Source of the DNA: FEN-1219 sp036563665
Lineage (GTDB): Bacteria; Pseudomonadota; Gammaproteobacteria; Steroidobacterales; Rariloculaceae
DNA length: 64,000 nt
Reading direction: 5' to 3'
Assembly (NCBI GenBank): GCA_036563665.1
Contig: DATCLY010000058.1
Location: 62,001 to 126,000 of the forward strand
Both the position numbers and the translations under genes were made by a program. How positions within the stretch are numbered: the stretch's first letter is position 1; each line of letters opens with the position of its first letter. Below are positions 1 through 8,508 of the stretch, one piece after another. A model generated the notes under the pieces. That model saw only the letters and a program-made list of their open reading frames with translations, did no database searches and was not told the origin of the DNA.

Positions 1-1
1 G

Positions 2-274
2 CGGCAGGATTGGCCGGAGAAGTTCGCCGCCCTGAAGGCGCGCGTCGACGCGCTCGAGCCGCGGGTGAGCTCGCTGCGCGAAGCCGTGCGCTCCGCGCTC
101 GCGCGGCAGGAGGCGTTTTTGCGGGACGTGGCGGTGGACGAGCTCGAAGCGCAGCTCGCCCGCCTCGACACGTATCGCGTGCAGGGCCGCTTCGCGCTCG
201 CGTCGATCTACGACCGGGCGGCGGCGCGCACCGGCGGGCCGCAGGCGAGCGTGATGGCGGAGGGCGGGCGATGA
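2..274 (+). CDS. C-terminal fragment of a TPR-type envelope protein (5' end outside window)
   Basis: An open frame runs in from the left edge and stops at 272-274, so only the last 90 residues are visible. They are rich in Leu, Ala, Arg and Glu with heptad-like spacing, which suggests helical or coiled-coil structure, and include the segment LDTYRVQGRFALASIYDRAA. The stop overlaps the start of the next TPR gene by 4 nt (ATGA), so the two are translationally coupled. It is probably the first of two large TPR proteins encoded ahead of the ExbB/ExbD genes. No function can be read from this fragment alone. Confidence 0.7.
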   Translation, partial: RQDWPEKFAALKARVDALEPRVSSLREAVRSALARQEAFLRDVAVDELEAQLARLDTYRVQGRFALASIYDRAAARTGGPQASVMAEGGR

Positions 275-3200
275 CGGGCGGCAACGTCCTGCTCGTGTTC
301 CTCGCGTTCAGCGCCGTCTGGCCGTTCGGCCGCGACAAACGCGAGGCCGAGGGCACCATCAAGTCGCTCGAGTCCAGGCAGATCGAGGTGGACACGAGCG
401 CGCCCATCGAGGGCGGCGACGCGAAGGCGATCGAGAGCTACCGCGCGTTCCTCGACCTCGCGTCCGACGATCCGCTGCTGCGCGCGGAGGCGATGCGCCG
501 CCTCGCGGACCTGCAGCTCGAGGCGAACGAGGCCGAGCAGCTGCAGGCGAACGTCGAGTCGCTGCGCGGCGCGTTCAACGACACGATCGGCCTCTACGAG
601 CAGCTTCTCGAGTCCTATCCGCACTACTCGAAGAACGATCTCGTGCTGTATCAGCTCGCGCGCGCGTACGAGTCGAGCGGGGAGCCCGAGCGGGCGCTCG
701 CGACGCTCGACCGCCTGATCGCCGAGTATCCAAACACGCCGCACTACGACGAGGCCCAGTTCCGGCGCGGCGAGATGCTGTTCGTCGCGCAGCGCTACGC
801 CGAAGCCGAGAGCGCCTACGCGCACGTGCTCGCGCGCGGCCCCGCATCGGAGTTCTACGAGCAGTCGCTCTACAAGCACGGCTGGGCGCAGTTCAAGCAG
901 CTCGAGCACGCCGGGAGCCTCGACTCGTTCGTCGCGCTCCTCGACGCGAAGCTCGGCACCGACGACGCCGTGGACCCGGCGGCCGTCTACACGCGCATGG
1001 GACGCGCGGACCAGGAGCTCGTCGAGGACACGCTGCGCGTGCTGTCGATCAGCTTCTCGTACCTCGGAGGGCCCGAGGCCGTGACCGATTACTTCGCGGC
1101 ACGCGGCTCCCGGCCGTACTCGTATATCGTCTACACCAATCTCGGCGACCTGTATCTCGAGCAGGAGCGCTATCAGGACGCGGCGGACGCCTATCTCGCG
1201 TTCGTCGCGCTCGATCCGTATCACCCCAAGGCGCCGCTGCTCGCGGCCGAGACCATGGAGGCGTACAAGGCGGGCGGCTTCGCCGACCTCGTGCTCGAGG
1301 CGAAGCAAGGCTTCGTCGAGCGCTACGGACCGGGGAGCCCCTACTGGCAGCGGTGGACGTACGAGCAACAGCCCGAGGTGGTCGCGCTGCTCAAGAGCAA
1401 CGTGACCGACCTCGCGGCCTACCACCACGCCGAGGCGCAGGCGACCAAGGATCCCGCCGAGTACGCGGCGGCGGCGCGCTGGTATCGCAGCTACCTGCAG
1501 TCGTTCCCGGACGACCAGGACGCGCCGCGGACCCATTTCCTGCTCTCCGAGGTGCTCTACGAGAGCGGCGCCTACGGGGACGCGGCGCTCGAGTACGAGC
1601 GCACGGCGTACGGCTATCGGTTCCACGAGCACGCCGCCGAGGCGGGCTATGCGGCGCTGCTCGCGTATGCCAAGCACGAGGAATCGCTCGACGGCGCGGC
1701 GCGCGGGGCCTGGCACCGGCAAGCCATCGAGAGCGCGCTGCGCTTCGCGGCCACGTACCCCTCGCACGAGCAGGCGGCGGCCGTGCAGACCGACGCTGCG
1801 GAGAAGCTGTTCGCGCTGAACGAGTTCGCCCGTGCCCGCGACGTGGCGCTCGGCGTGACGGAGCGGCAGCCGCCGCCCCCGCCCGCGCTCGCGCGCACGG
1901 CGTGGACGGTGGTGGCGCACTCGGAATTCGACCTCGGCAACTTCGCGGCGGCCGAGGCCGCGTATCTGCGGCTCGCGGCCATGGTGCCCGCAACCGATCC
2001 CGAGCACGGCCAGATCGTCGAGCGCATCGCCTCGTCCATCTACAAGCAGGGCGAGCAGGCGCGCGACGCGGGCAACCACGCGGAGGCGGTGGCGCATTTC
2101 CTGCGGGTGGGCGAGGCCGCGCCCACGTCGAGCATCCGCGCCACCGCGGAGTACGACGCGGCCGCGGCGCTGATCCAGGCCGGCGACTGGGCGCGGGCCA
2201 CGGCCGTGCTGCAGGGCTTCCGCGCGCGCTTCCCGGATCACGAGCTCGCCGACGACGTGACGGCGAACCTCGCGGTCGCGTACGTCGAGACGGGCGATCA
2301 CGGCCGCGCCGCCACCGAGTTCGAGCGCATCGCCGACGGCGCCGGCCCGCCGGAGATCAGGCAGGAGGCGCTCTGGCGTGCCGCGGAGCTCTACGCGGAG
2401 ACCGGGCAGACCGCGCTCGCCGCGAGCGCCTTCGAGCGCTACGTGCAGCGCTATCCCTCGCCCGTGGCGCCGGCCGTGGAGGCGCGTCAGCGCCTGGTGG
2501 CGCTCGCCACGGCGCACGGCGACTACGCCGCGCGCACGCGCTGGCTGCAGGCGCTCGTCGAGGCCGACGCCGCGGCCGGCGCGGAGCGCACCGACCGCAC
2601 GCGCTATCTCGCGGCCAAGGCGCAGCTCGCGCTCGCGGAAGCGCCGCGCGACGCGTTCCGCGGCATCCGGCTCGTGGCGCCGCTCGACCGGAGCCTCGAG
2701 GCCAAGCGCACGCAGATGGAGCAGGCGCTCGCGGCCTACGGCAAGGCGGCCGACTACGGCGTGGCGGAGGTGACCACGGCCGCGAACTACGAGATCGCCG
2801 AGCTCTATCACGAGCTCGCCCGCGCGCTCATGGCCTCGGAGCGTCCGGCGGACCTCTCGCCCGAGGAGCTCGAGCAGTACGACATCCTGCTCGAGGAGCA
2901 GGCGTTCCCGTTCGAGGAGGAGGCCATCGAGCTGCACGAGCTCAACGCCGCGCGCACGGCCGAGGGGCTGTACGACGAGTGGATCGCGAAGAGCTTGGCC
3001 GCGCTCGCCGAGCTCATGCCGGCGCGCTACGGCAAGCGCGAGATCGGCGAGACGCAGGTGGCGCTCGCGCCGGCGGCCGACGCGTCGGTCGCGGCGGAGC
3101 CGGTCGCGGACGAAGGGCGCGAGCGGCGCCGCTCCAGGCGCGGCCGCGGCGAGGGCGACGGCGGGCGCGCGGAGGCGCTGCCGGAGACGCTCCTCGCGTC

Positions 3201-3693
3201 GCACCGGCGCGCGCTCACGGCCGTCGAGGCGGGCGACCTGACCGAAGCGGAGCTCGAGCTCGAGCAGATCACGCTCGAGCATCCGGGCTATGCCGCGCCG
3301 TACGTGAACCTCGCCATCGTGTATCGCGCGGGCGGGCGCGACGAGGAGGCGCGCGCCGCGCTCGAGCAGGCGCTCGCGCTCGATCCCGCGCACGCGCCCG
3401 CGAACAACCTGCTGGGGATCGTGCTGCGCGAGGCGGGCCGCTTCGCCGAGGCCGAGCAGGCGTACCGCCGCGCGCTCGATGCGGACCCCGAGTACGCCCT
3501 CGCGCACCACAACCTCGGCGTGCTGCTCGACCTGTACATGCACCGCCGCGCGGACGCGCTCGAGCACTACGAGCGGTATCAAAGCTCGCGCGCGGTGCCG
3601 GACGAAACGGTCGCGCGCTGGATCCTCGACCTGCGCCGCCGGCTCGGCGTGACCGAGGAGGCCGCGCAGGTGGCCAGGGGAGACGCGCAATGA
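271..3693 (+). CDS. Large tetratricopeptide-repeat protein (1140 aa)
   Basis: The start is the ATG that overlaps the upstream stop. The N-terminus (MTGGNVLLVFLAFSAVWPFG) is hydrophobic and could be a signal or anchor sequence. The rest is an almost continuous array of helical TPR-like repeats, for example NDLVLYQLARAYESSGEPER and the closing set YVNLAIVYRAGGRDEEARAA and LAHHNLGVLLDLYMHRRADA. A short very basic linker near residue 950 separates the main array from the C-terminal TPRs. TPR proteins are scaffolds. Its place before an ExbB/ExbD/TonB-like set suggests a periplasmic scaffold for a proton-driven envelope machine, which is an inference. The stop overlaps the next start by 4 nt. Confidence 0.85.
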   Translation: MTGGNVLLVFLAFSAVWPFGRDKREAEGTIKSLESRQIEVDTSAPIEGGDAKAIESYRAFLDLASDDPLLRAEAMRRLADLQLEANEAEQLQANVESLRGAFNDTIGLYEQLLESYPHYSKNDLVLYQLARAYESSGEPERALATLDRLIAEYPNTPHYDEAQFRRGEMLFVAQRYAEAESAYAHVLARGPASEFYEQSLYKHGWAQFKQLEHAGSLDSFVALLDAKLGTDDAVDPAAVYTRMGRADQELVEDTLRVLSISFSYLGGPEAVTDYFAARGSRPYSYIVYTNLGDLYLEQERYQDAADAYLAFVALDPYHPKAPLLAAETMEAYKAGGFADLVLEAKQGFVERYGPGSPYWQRWTYEQQPEVVALLKSNVTDLAAYHHAEAQATKDPAEYAAAARWYRSYLQSFPDDQDAPRTHFLLSEVLYESGAYGDAALEYERTAYGYRFHEHAAEAGYAALLAYAKHEESLDGAARGAWHRQAIESALRFAATYPSHEQAAAVQTDAAEKLFALNEFARARDVALGVTERQPPPPPALARTAWTVVAHSEFDLGNFAAAEAAYLRLAAMVPATDPEHGQIVERIASSIYKQGEQARDAGNHAEAVAHFLRVGEAAPTSSIRATAEYDAAAALIQAGDWARATAVLQGFRARFPDHELADDVTANLAVAYVETGDHGRAATEFERIADGAGPPEIRQEALWRAAELYAETGQTALAASAFERYVQRYPSPVAPAVEARQRLVALATAHGDYAARTRWLQALVEADAAAGAERTDRTRYLAAKAQLALAEAPRDAFRGIRLVAPLDRSLEAKRTQMEQALAAYGKAADYGVAEVTTAANYEIAELYHELARALMASERPADLSPEELEQYDILLEEQAFPFEEEAIELHELNAARTAEGLYDEWIAKSLAALAELMPARYGKREIGETQVALAPAADASVAAEPVADEGRERRRSRRGRGEGDGGRAEALPETLLASHRRALTAVEAGDLTEAELELEQITLEHPGYAAPYVNLAIVYRAGGRDEEARAALEQALALDPAHAPANNLLGIVLREAGRFAEAEQAYRRALDADPEYALAHHNLGVLLDLYMHRRADALEHYERYQSSRAVPDETVARWILDLRRRLGVTEEAAQVARGDAQ

Positions 3694-4211
3694 GAGCGGC
3701 GCTGTGGTTGGCCGTCCTGCTGGCCGCGGCGACGGCCGCCGCGCAGCCCGGCGGGGACGCGGCGGGCGCGGTCCGCGCGCCGGAAGGGGCCGACGCCGCG
3801 GCGAGCCGCGAGCTCGCCTCGTCCGCCGCGCCGCGGCGCGCGCCGCTCAGAGCGGACGGCCTCGAGCCCGCGGTCGACACGAGCCGCACGGTCGGCGCGC
3901 CGGACACGCCGCGCCCGAGCCCCGCCCCCGCGTCGGGCACCGTCGCGCGCGCGGGCGATACCGCGCCGGCAGCGCGGGGCGGCGGCGTCATGGACACGTT
4001 GGATCTGGGAACCACGTCAATCACGGGTAACCAGGAATTGCCTAAGGTGCTCTACATCGTTCCGTGGAAGCAATCGGATCTCGGCGAGCTCGTAGGGCGC
4101 CCGGCGAACACTTTGCTGGACGAGGTGCTTGCACCCATCGATCCCGAGGAGTTCGAGCGGCACCTGTCCTACTACGAGACCCTTCACGGGAACGGCCAGA
4201 CGAAGGAGTGA
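3690..4211 (+). CDS. Small exported protein of the ExbB/ExbD operon (173 aa)
   Basis: Starts at an ATG overlapping the upstream stop. A clear signal peptide (MRAALWLAVLLAAATAAAQP) is followed by about 80 residues of low-complexity Ala/Pro/Arg sequence and then a well-ordered domain of about 75 residues beginning near MDTLDLGTTSITGNQELPKV and ending ERHLSYYETLH. The ordered part looks conserved in character but I cannot assign it to a named family. The position between a TPR scaffold and the ExbB-like motor suggests a periplasmic accessory subunit. Confidence 0.7.
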   Translation: MRAALWLAVLLAAATAAAQPGGDAAGAVRAPEGADAAASRELASSAAPRRAPLRADGLEPAVDTSRTVGAPDTPRPSPAPASGTVARAGDTAPAARGGGVMDTLDLGTTSITGNQELPKVLYIVPWKQSDLGELVGRPANTLLDEVLAPIDPEEFERHLSYYETLHGNGQTKE

Positions 4212-4218
4212 GACCACC

Positions 4219-4899
4219 ATGTCCGTCTATTCCACCATCGTGAAGTTCTTTCAGGAGGGCGGGATCTTCATGTACCCCATCCTGATCGTGCTCGCTCTGG
4301 GCGTGGCGATCGCCGTCGAGCGCTGGCTGTTCCTCACGATGACCACGGCGAAGAACAAGGCGCTCTGGAACGCCGTCACGCCGTATCTCAAGTCCGGCAA
4401 CATCGCCGGCGCCTTGCAGGTGACGAGCAAGTCGAAGGCCGCCATCGCGCAGATCATGACCTATGGCTTGAACCGCGTGCGCTCGGCGCGCCGGCGCGAA
4501 GATGTGGAGCAGGCGATGGAGGAGAGCCTCATGGAGGTCATGCCGCGCCTCGAGAAGCGCACGCACTACCTCGCCACGTTCGCCAACATCGCCACGCTGC
4601 TCGGCCTGCTCGGCACGATCATCGGCCTGATCACGGCGTTCACGGCGGTGTCCAACGCCAACCCGGCGGAGAAGGCGGACCTGCTCTCCGCCAGCATCTC
4701 GGTGGCCATGAACACCACGGCGTTCGGTCTCATCGTCGCCATCCCGCTGCTGCTCCTGCACACGGTGCTGCAGACGAAGACCACCGAGATCGTGGACAGC
4801 CTCGAGATGGCGTCGGTGAAGTTCCTGAACGCGATCACGGAGCGGGCGAACGCCCCCGCCGCGGAGGCGCAGGCGCCGGCGAAGGCGCCCGGCAGGTGA
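4219..4899 (+). CDS. MotA/TolQ/ExbB-family proton channel protein
   Basis: The chosen ATG follows a good ribosome binding site (AAGGAGTGA at 4203-4211), unlike the in-frame ATG upstream. The 226-residue protein has the family layout: a first membrane helix (GGIFMYPILIVLALGVAIAV), a cytoplasmic segment, and two later helices, with the conserved TLLGLLGTIIGLITAF region in the second. In this family the subunit forms a pentamer around an ExbD/TolR dimer and uses the proton gradient to drive a periplasmic partner. Two ExbD-type genes and a TonB-like gene follow directly. Confidence 0.93.
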   Translation: MSVYSTIVKFFQEGGIFMYPILIVLALGVAIAVERWLFLTMTTAKNKALWNAVTPYLKSGNIAGALQVTSKSKAAIAQIMTYGLNRVRSARRREDVEQAMEESLMEVMPRLEKRTHYLATFANIATLLGLLGTIIGLITAFTAVSNANPAEKADLLSASISVAMNTTAFGLIVAIPLLLLHTVLQTKTTEIVDSLEMASVKFLNAITERANAPAAEAQAPAKAPGR

Positions 4900-4949
4900 C
4901 GGCGAGGCGGTACGGGTCGTTCTCTCACGGCTGAGCGCGAGCTGCGATC

Positions 4950-5453
4950 ATGAAGCACCGTCACGCGCGCAAGCGCCTCCGCGAGGTGGAGGAGCTCAAC
5001 ATCACGGCCTTCATGAACCTCATGGTCGTGCTCGTGCCGTTCCTGCTGATCACGGCGGTGTTCTCGCGGCTCGCCGTGCTCGAGCTCAACCTGCCCGCCG
5101 CGCAGTCGCAGGCGACCGAGGAGCAGCCGCCCGAGTTCATGCTCGAGATCACCGTGCGCGAGTCCGGCATCGAGGTGGGTGACCGCACGGCGGGAACGCT
5201 CAAGCGCATCGAGCGCACGGGCGACGACTACCATCTCGACGAGCTCGGCGAGTATCTGCTGCGCGTGAAGCGGCAGTTCCCCGACAAGGTGGACGCGACG
5301 CTGCTGCTCGAGCCGGACATCCCCTATCAGCTCCTGGTGTCCGTCATGGACACGGTGCGCGTCGTCGAGCAGAAGGACGAGGCGAGCGGTCGCCTGGTCA
5401 AGGCGGAGCTCTTCCCCGAGATCTCGATCGGCGACGCGCCGGTGCCGAACTAG
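4950..5453 (+). CDS. ExbD/TolR-family protein, first copy
   Basis: This 167-residue protein has a short basic cytoplasmic N-terminus, one membrane helix (ITAFMNLMVVLVPFLLITAV) and a periplasmic domain. The helix carries Asn and Thr near its start, but the Asp usually found in ExbD/TolR (seen in the next gene as SMMDIFTIL) is replaced by Asn in AFMNLMVVL. The missing acidic residue suggests that this copy does not itself carry protons and works as a paired partner. It lies 50 nt downstream of the ExbB-like gene. Confidence 0.9.
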   Translation: MKHRHARKRLREVEELNITAFMNLMVVLVPFLLITAVFSRLAVLELNLPAAQSQATEEQPPEFMLEITVRESGIEVGDRTAGTLKRIERTGDDYHLDELGEYLLRVKRQFPDKVDATLLLEPDIPYQLLVSVMDTVRVVEQKDEASGRLVKAELFPEISIGDAPVPN

Positions 5454-5468
5454 CGCGAGGTGTAGCCC

Positions 5469-5990
5469 GTGGCGTTCATGAGTCGCGCCGCCCGCATGGA
5501 GCGGCACCACAAGCGGCGCAAGGCCACCGTCGGCCTGAACCTCGTGTCGATGATGGACATCTTCACGATCCTCGTGTTCTTCCTGCTCGTGAACTCGGGC
5601 GACGTGGAGGAGCTCTCCACGCCCAACGGCGTGGAGCTGCCCGAGTCGATCTCCGAGGAGAAGGGACGGGACAGCGTGGTGGTGCTCGTGACGGACGAGG
5701 AGGTGCTCGTGCAGGGGCGCGTCGTCGGCCGCGTGGCGGACATCATGGCGAGCGACGCCGTCGTGATACCGGAGCTCAAGGCCGCGCTCGAGCGCGAGAC
5801 CGAGCGCACGCTGCGTGCGGACGTGCGGGAGGACGTCGCGGGCCGCGAGGTCACGATCATGGGCGACAAGGAGATCCCCTACCGCCTGCTCAAGAAGGTC
5901 ATGGCCACGTGCACCGAGGCCGACTACGGACGGCTGTCGCTCGCCGTGCTGCAGACGACTTCCGAGGCTCAGCTCGCGGCGGCGAACTGA
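5469..5990 (+). CDS. ExbD/TolR-family protein, second copy
   Basis: The frame opens with GTG at 5469; an ATG at 5478 is an alternative. The protein (173 aa) has the same plan as its neighbour, with one helix NLVSMMDIFTILVFFLLVNS that keeps the conserved Asp for proton coupling. The periplasmic part ends with DKEIPYRLLKKVMATCTEAD, which parallels DIPYQLLVSVMDTVRV in the first copy. This duplication with divergence gives one copy with the acidic residue and one without, consistent with a hetero-pair in the ExbB-like channel. Confidence 0.9.
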   Translation: MAFMSRAARMERHHKRRKATVGLNLVSMMDIFTILVFFLLVNSGDVEELSTPNGVELPESISEEKGRDSVVVLVTDEEVLVQGRVVGRVADIMASDAVVIPELKAALERETERTLRADVREDVAGREVTIMGDKEIPYRLLKKVMATCTEADYGRLSLAVLQTTSEAQLAAAN

Positions 5991-5999
5991 GGGGCGGTC

Positions 6000-7010
6000 A
6001 TGGCGAACGCGAGCGTGCTGTACCGCATCTACGACCTGCCCTGGTCGGCGGGCGCCGAGCAGGAGGAGAAGTTTCGGCGGATCCTCCAGTGGTCGCTCGG
6101 CACGGCGGTCGTGCTCGGGTTGCTGTTCGCCGTGCTGCCCGTGCCGCAGCGCGATGCCGCCCAGGTCGAGGAGATTCCGGAGCGGTTCGCGCGCCTGGTG
6201 CTGGAGAAGCCCCTGCCGCCGCCTCCGCCGCCCGTGGTGCGCGAGGAACCGGAGCCGGAGCCCGTGCCGGAACCGGAGCCCGAGCCCGTCGTGGAGCAGC
6301 GCGTCGTCGAGGCGGAGCCGCCTCCCGAGCCCGTGCGCGCGCCGGAGCCGGCGCCTGAGCCCGAGCCGGTGGACCGCACGCAGCGGGCGCGCGAGCGCGC
6401 CGCGGTGGCGGGCCTGCTGCCGTTCGCGCAGGAGCTCGCCGCGCTGCGCGACAACCTGGAGACGGCGCGGCGGCTCGATCGCGCGGAGACCGTGAGCGCG
6501 CCCGGGCCCGGCGCGTCGCCCGTGAACGAACGCTCGTTGATCACCTCCCGCGCCGGCGTCGGGAGCGGCGGCATCAACACGGCCGCGTTGAGCCGCAACA
6601 CGGGCGGCGGCGGCCTCGCGGGGCGCGCTACCACGCAGGTGGAGAGCCCGGTCGCGGCCATCGGCGGCCCGGCCGCGGATGGCGGCGAGGCGGAGCGCAC
6701 CGGCGGGCAGAGCAGCAAGCCGGCGCGCAGCCGCGAGGAGATCGAGCGCGTGTTCGACGCGAACAAGGGCGCGATCTACGCGCTCTACAACCGCGCGCTG
6801 CGCGAGAACCCGTCGCTCGAAGGCAAGGTGGTGCTGCGCATCACGATCATGCCGGACGGGAGCGTGTCGGCGTGCGAGATCGTCTCCTCCGACCTGAACG
6901 ATCCGGAGTTCGAGCAGCGGCTGGTGCAGCGCGTGCTGCTGTTCCGGTTCGAGGCGAAGGACGTGGAGCCGATCACGACCACCAAGCCCATCGACTTCTT
7001 CCCCGCCTGA
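6000..7010 (+). CDS. TonB-like energy-transducing protein with AgmX/PglI-type C-terminus
   Basis: The 336-residue product begins 10 nt after the second ExbD-type gene. It has a cytoplasmic N-terminus, one membrane helix (LGTAVVLGLLFAVLPVP, about residues 33-50), a long Pro/Glu-rich periplasmic spacer (about residues 70-125) and a folded C-terminal domain (about residues 240-336, with KVVLRITIMPDGSVSACEIV) of the TonB/AgmX-PglI kind. Such proteins span the periplasm and pass the motor's energy to the outer membrane. No TonB-dependent receptor gene is nearby, so the target is unknown. Confidence 0.85.
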   Translation: MANASVLYRIYDLPWSAGAEQEEKFRRILQWSLGTAVVLGLLFAVLPVPQRDAAQVEEIPERFARLVLEKPLPPPPPPVVREEPEPEPVPEPEPEPVVEQRVVEAEPPPEPVRAPEPAPEPEPVDRTQRARERAAVAGLLPFAQELAALRDNLETARRLDRAETVSAPGPGASPVNERSLITSRAGVGSGGINTAALSRNTGGGGLAGRATTQVESPVAAIGGPAADGGEAERTGGQSSKPARSREEIERVFDANKGAIYALYNRALRENPSLEGKVVLRITIMPDGSVSACEIVSSDLNDPEFEQRLVQRVLLFRFEAKDVEPITTTKPIDFFPA

Positions 7011-7029
7011 CGCGTTCGCGCACCCCGCG

Positions 7030-7467
7030 TCACTCCGGCTGCCGCGAGCCGCCGAGCTGCACGGCCGTTCGCGGCGGCCATCCGGGATATTGCGGCGCGT
7101 CGTCCGCAATGACGTCCCACGGCGCCTTGTCCGCCACGAAGATGTGCGCCTTGGGTCGCCCGGCGAACGGCGTATCCAGCGTGCCGAGCCGTAGCCGCAG
7201 CACGTCGGGGCTCCGCTCGAGATAGGCGTAGATGGGCGAGCCGCAGGTGCCGCAGAAGACGCGAATCTTGCCGGGCGACGACTCGTAGCGGCGCAAGGCC
7301 GCCTCGCCGCTCACGAGCCTGAAGCGCGCGCGGTCCACGGAGGCGTTCGCGCCGAACGCCGAGCCGCTCGCCTTGCGGCAGCTGCGGCAATGGCAGTAGC
7401 CGAAATCCCCGAGCTCCCCTTCGATCTCGTAGCGCACCGCCCCGCAAAGGCAGCTACCCGCGTGCAT
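7030..7467 (-). CDS. GFA (CENP-V/GFA) family zinc protein
   Basis: The 145-residue protein has the cysteine layout of the glutathione-dependent formaldehyde-activating family: SCLCGAVRYEI at the N-terminus, CHCRSCRKASGSAFGANASV next, and VFCGTCGSPIYAY in the second half. These are the structural and catalytic zinc ligands of the fold. Family members handle small thiol adducts, but most have no proven substrate. It is convergent with the TonB-like gene and the two stop codons are only 19 nt apart. A monocistronic gene divergent from the phosphatase gene. Confidence 0.9.
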   Translation of the reverse strand: MHAGSCLCGAVRYEIEGELGDFGYCHCRSCRKASGSAFGANASVDRARFRLVSGEAALRRYESSPGKIRVFCGTCGSPIYAYLERSPDVLRLRLGTLDTPFAGRPKAHIFVADKAPWDVIADDAPQYPGWPPRTAVQLGGSRQPE

Positions 7468-7645
7468 ACCGTGCCTCCCTGATCAGCCGCTACCCGGCCG
7501 CGACGGGCGGCGTGCGATTCGTCGTTGAGCAGCCGAGTGTTGCCCATTCTAGCAATGGCGCCGCCATGGATCCCCCCGCGAACGATGCCCCGTTTTGAAC
7601 CCGAACGTCGCTCTTCGGGAACACCGCAACCGAGCGGCGAACCCG

Positions 7646-7651
7646 CATAAT
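7646..7651 (+). promoter_or_regulatory. Candidate -10 element (CATAAT) just before the phosphatase gene
   Basis: CATAAT lies 7 nt before the ATG at 7659 and overlaps the ATG at 7650. There is no Shine-Dalgarno-like sequence before either start. If this is the real -10, the transcript would begin close to the ATG at 7659 and be leaderless. No convincing -35 is visible. Confidence 0.3.
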
Positions 7652-8462
7652 GGCCCCCATGGAACGAGAAGTGCCGATCGTCGATCTCGAAGATTTCGCG
7701 CTGGAGCTCGCCCGGACGGCGGGAGGCATCGCCCTGGCGCATTTCCGCAAGCCCATCAGCGTCCACGACAAAGGCCAGGGCGTGTTCGATCCGGTGACGA
7801 CGGCGGACCGCGCCATCGAGCGCGTGCTCCGCGCGCAGATCGCGGAGCGCTATCCGGACCACGGCATCGTCGCGGAGGAGGAAGGATCGCGCGCGGGGAC
7901 GGCGTCCTACACCTGGTTCATCGATCCGATCGACGGCACGCGCTCGTTCATGCTCGGCTCGCCGCTCTGGGGAACGCTGATCGGCGTCACGCACCACGAG
8001 GTGCCGCTGTTCGGCCTGCTGTGCCAGCCCGTGCTCGAGGAGATCTTCTTCGGCGGCCCGAGCGGCGGCTGGCTCGTCAAGCCCGATCGCCGCGAGCGGC
8101 TCAAGGCGCGCGCCTGCCGCAGGCTCGCGGACGCCGCGCTGACGACCACCGATCCCGCGTTGTTCACGGCGTCCGAGGCGCGGGCTTTCGACGCGCTCGC
8201 GAGCCGCTGCCTGCTCCGTCGCTTCAGCGGCGACTGCTACAACTACGCCATGCTGGCCGCAGGCTTCGTCGACCTCGTGGTGGAGTCGGGGCTCAAGGCG
8301 TACGACATCGTGCCGATCATCCCCATCCTCGAGGGCGCGGGCGCCGTCGTCACGGACTGGCAGGGCCGCGCGCCCTTGGCGGGCGGCAGCGTGATCGCCG
8401 CGGCCACGCCGGCGCTCCACGCCGAAGCGCTCGCCGTCCTCCAAGCCGAAACCTCCGAGTGA
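7650..8462 (+). CDS. Inositol monophosphatase-superfamily phosphatase, HisN-like
   Basis: The 270-residue protein has the IMPase metal-binding motifs: the Glu of IVAEEEGS, the DPIDGTRSF box, and the late Asp of GLKAYDIVPIIP. The wording of these motifs (DPVTTADRAIE, WFIDPIDGTRSFMLGSPLWG) is closest to the histidinol-phosphate phosphatase HisN branch rather than SuhB. It would hydrolyse a small phosphate monoester in the cytoplasm. No other histidine genes are in the window. Starts at 7650 and 7659 are both possible; the second fits the -10-like element better. Confidence 0.85.
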   Translation: MAPMEREVPIVDLEDFALELARTAGGIALAHFRKPISVHDKGQGVFDPVTTADRAIERVLRAQIAERYPDHGIVAEEEGSRAGTASYTWFIDPIDGTRSFMLGSPLWGTLIGVTHHEVPLFGLLCQPVLEEIFFGGPSGGWLVKPDRRERLKARACRRLADAALTTTDPALFTASEARAFDALASRCLLRRFSGDCYNYAMLAAGFVDLVVESGLKAYDIVPIIPILEGAGAVVTDWQGRAPLAGGSVIAAATPALHAEALAVLQAETSE

Positions 8463-8470
8463 CCGGAGCC

Positions 8471-8504
8471 TGTGGGCGCGGCTTTCCAGCCGCGATCCTC
8501 GGCG
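8471..8504. repeat. Solitary REP-like arm (copy R0)
   Basis: The segment carries the core GCGGCTTTCCAGCCGC, a 6-bp stem (GCGGCT/AGCCGC) with a TTCC loop, preceded by GTGGGC and followed by GATCCTCGGCG. The same core, or a close variant of it, forms the outer arms of three larger elements at about 19.8, 33.9 and 61.1 kb. Here it stands alone between the converging phosphatase and radical SAM genes, 5 nt from the latter's stop. Confidence 0.75.
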
Positions 8505-8508
8505 CCGC

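Noticed and set aside
208..3690. A long minus-strand open frame (1160 codons) opposite the TPR gene, and similar long antisense frames at 4566-7109 and 38097-41465
   Set aside because: They are mirror frames of real genes in very GC-rich DNA, composed mainly of Arg, Leu, Ala and Gly with no recognisable domain.
7008..7032. Hairpin TGACGCG/CGCGTCA between the TonB-like and GFA genes as a terminator
   Set aside because: The stem is only 7 bp, has an 11-nt loop and is not followed by a T run on either strand; it overlaps both stop codons.
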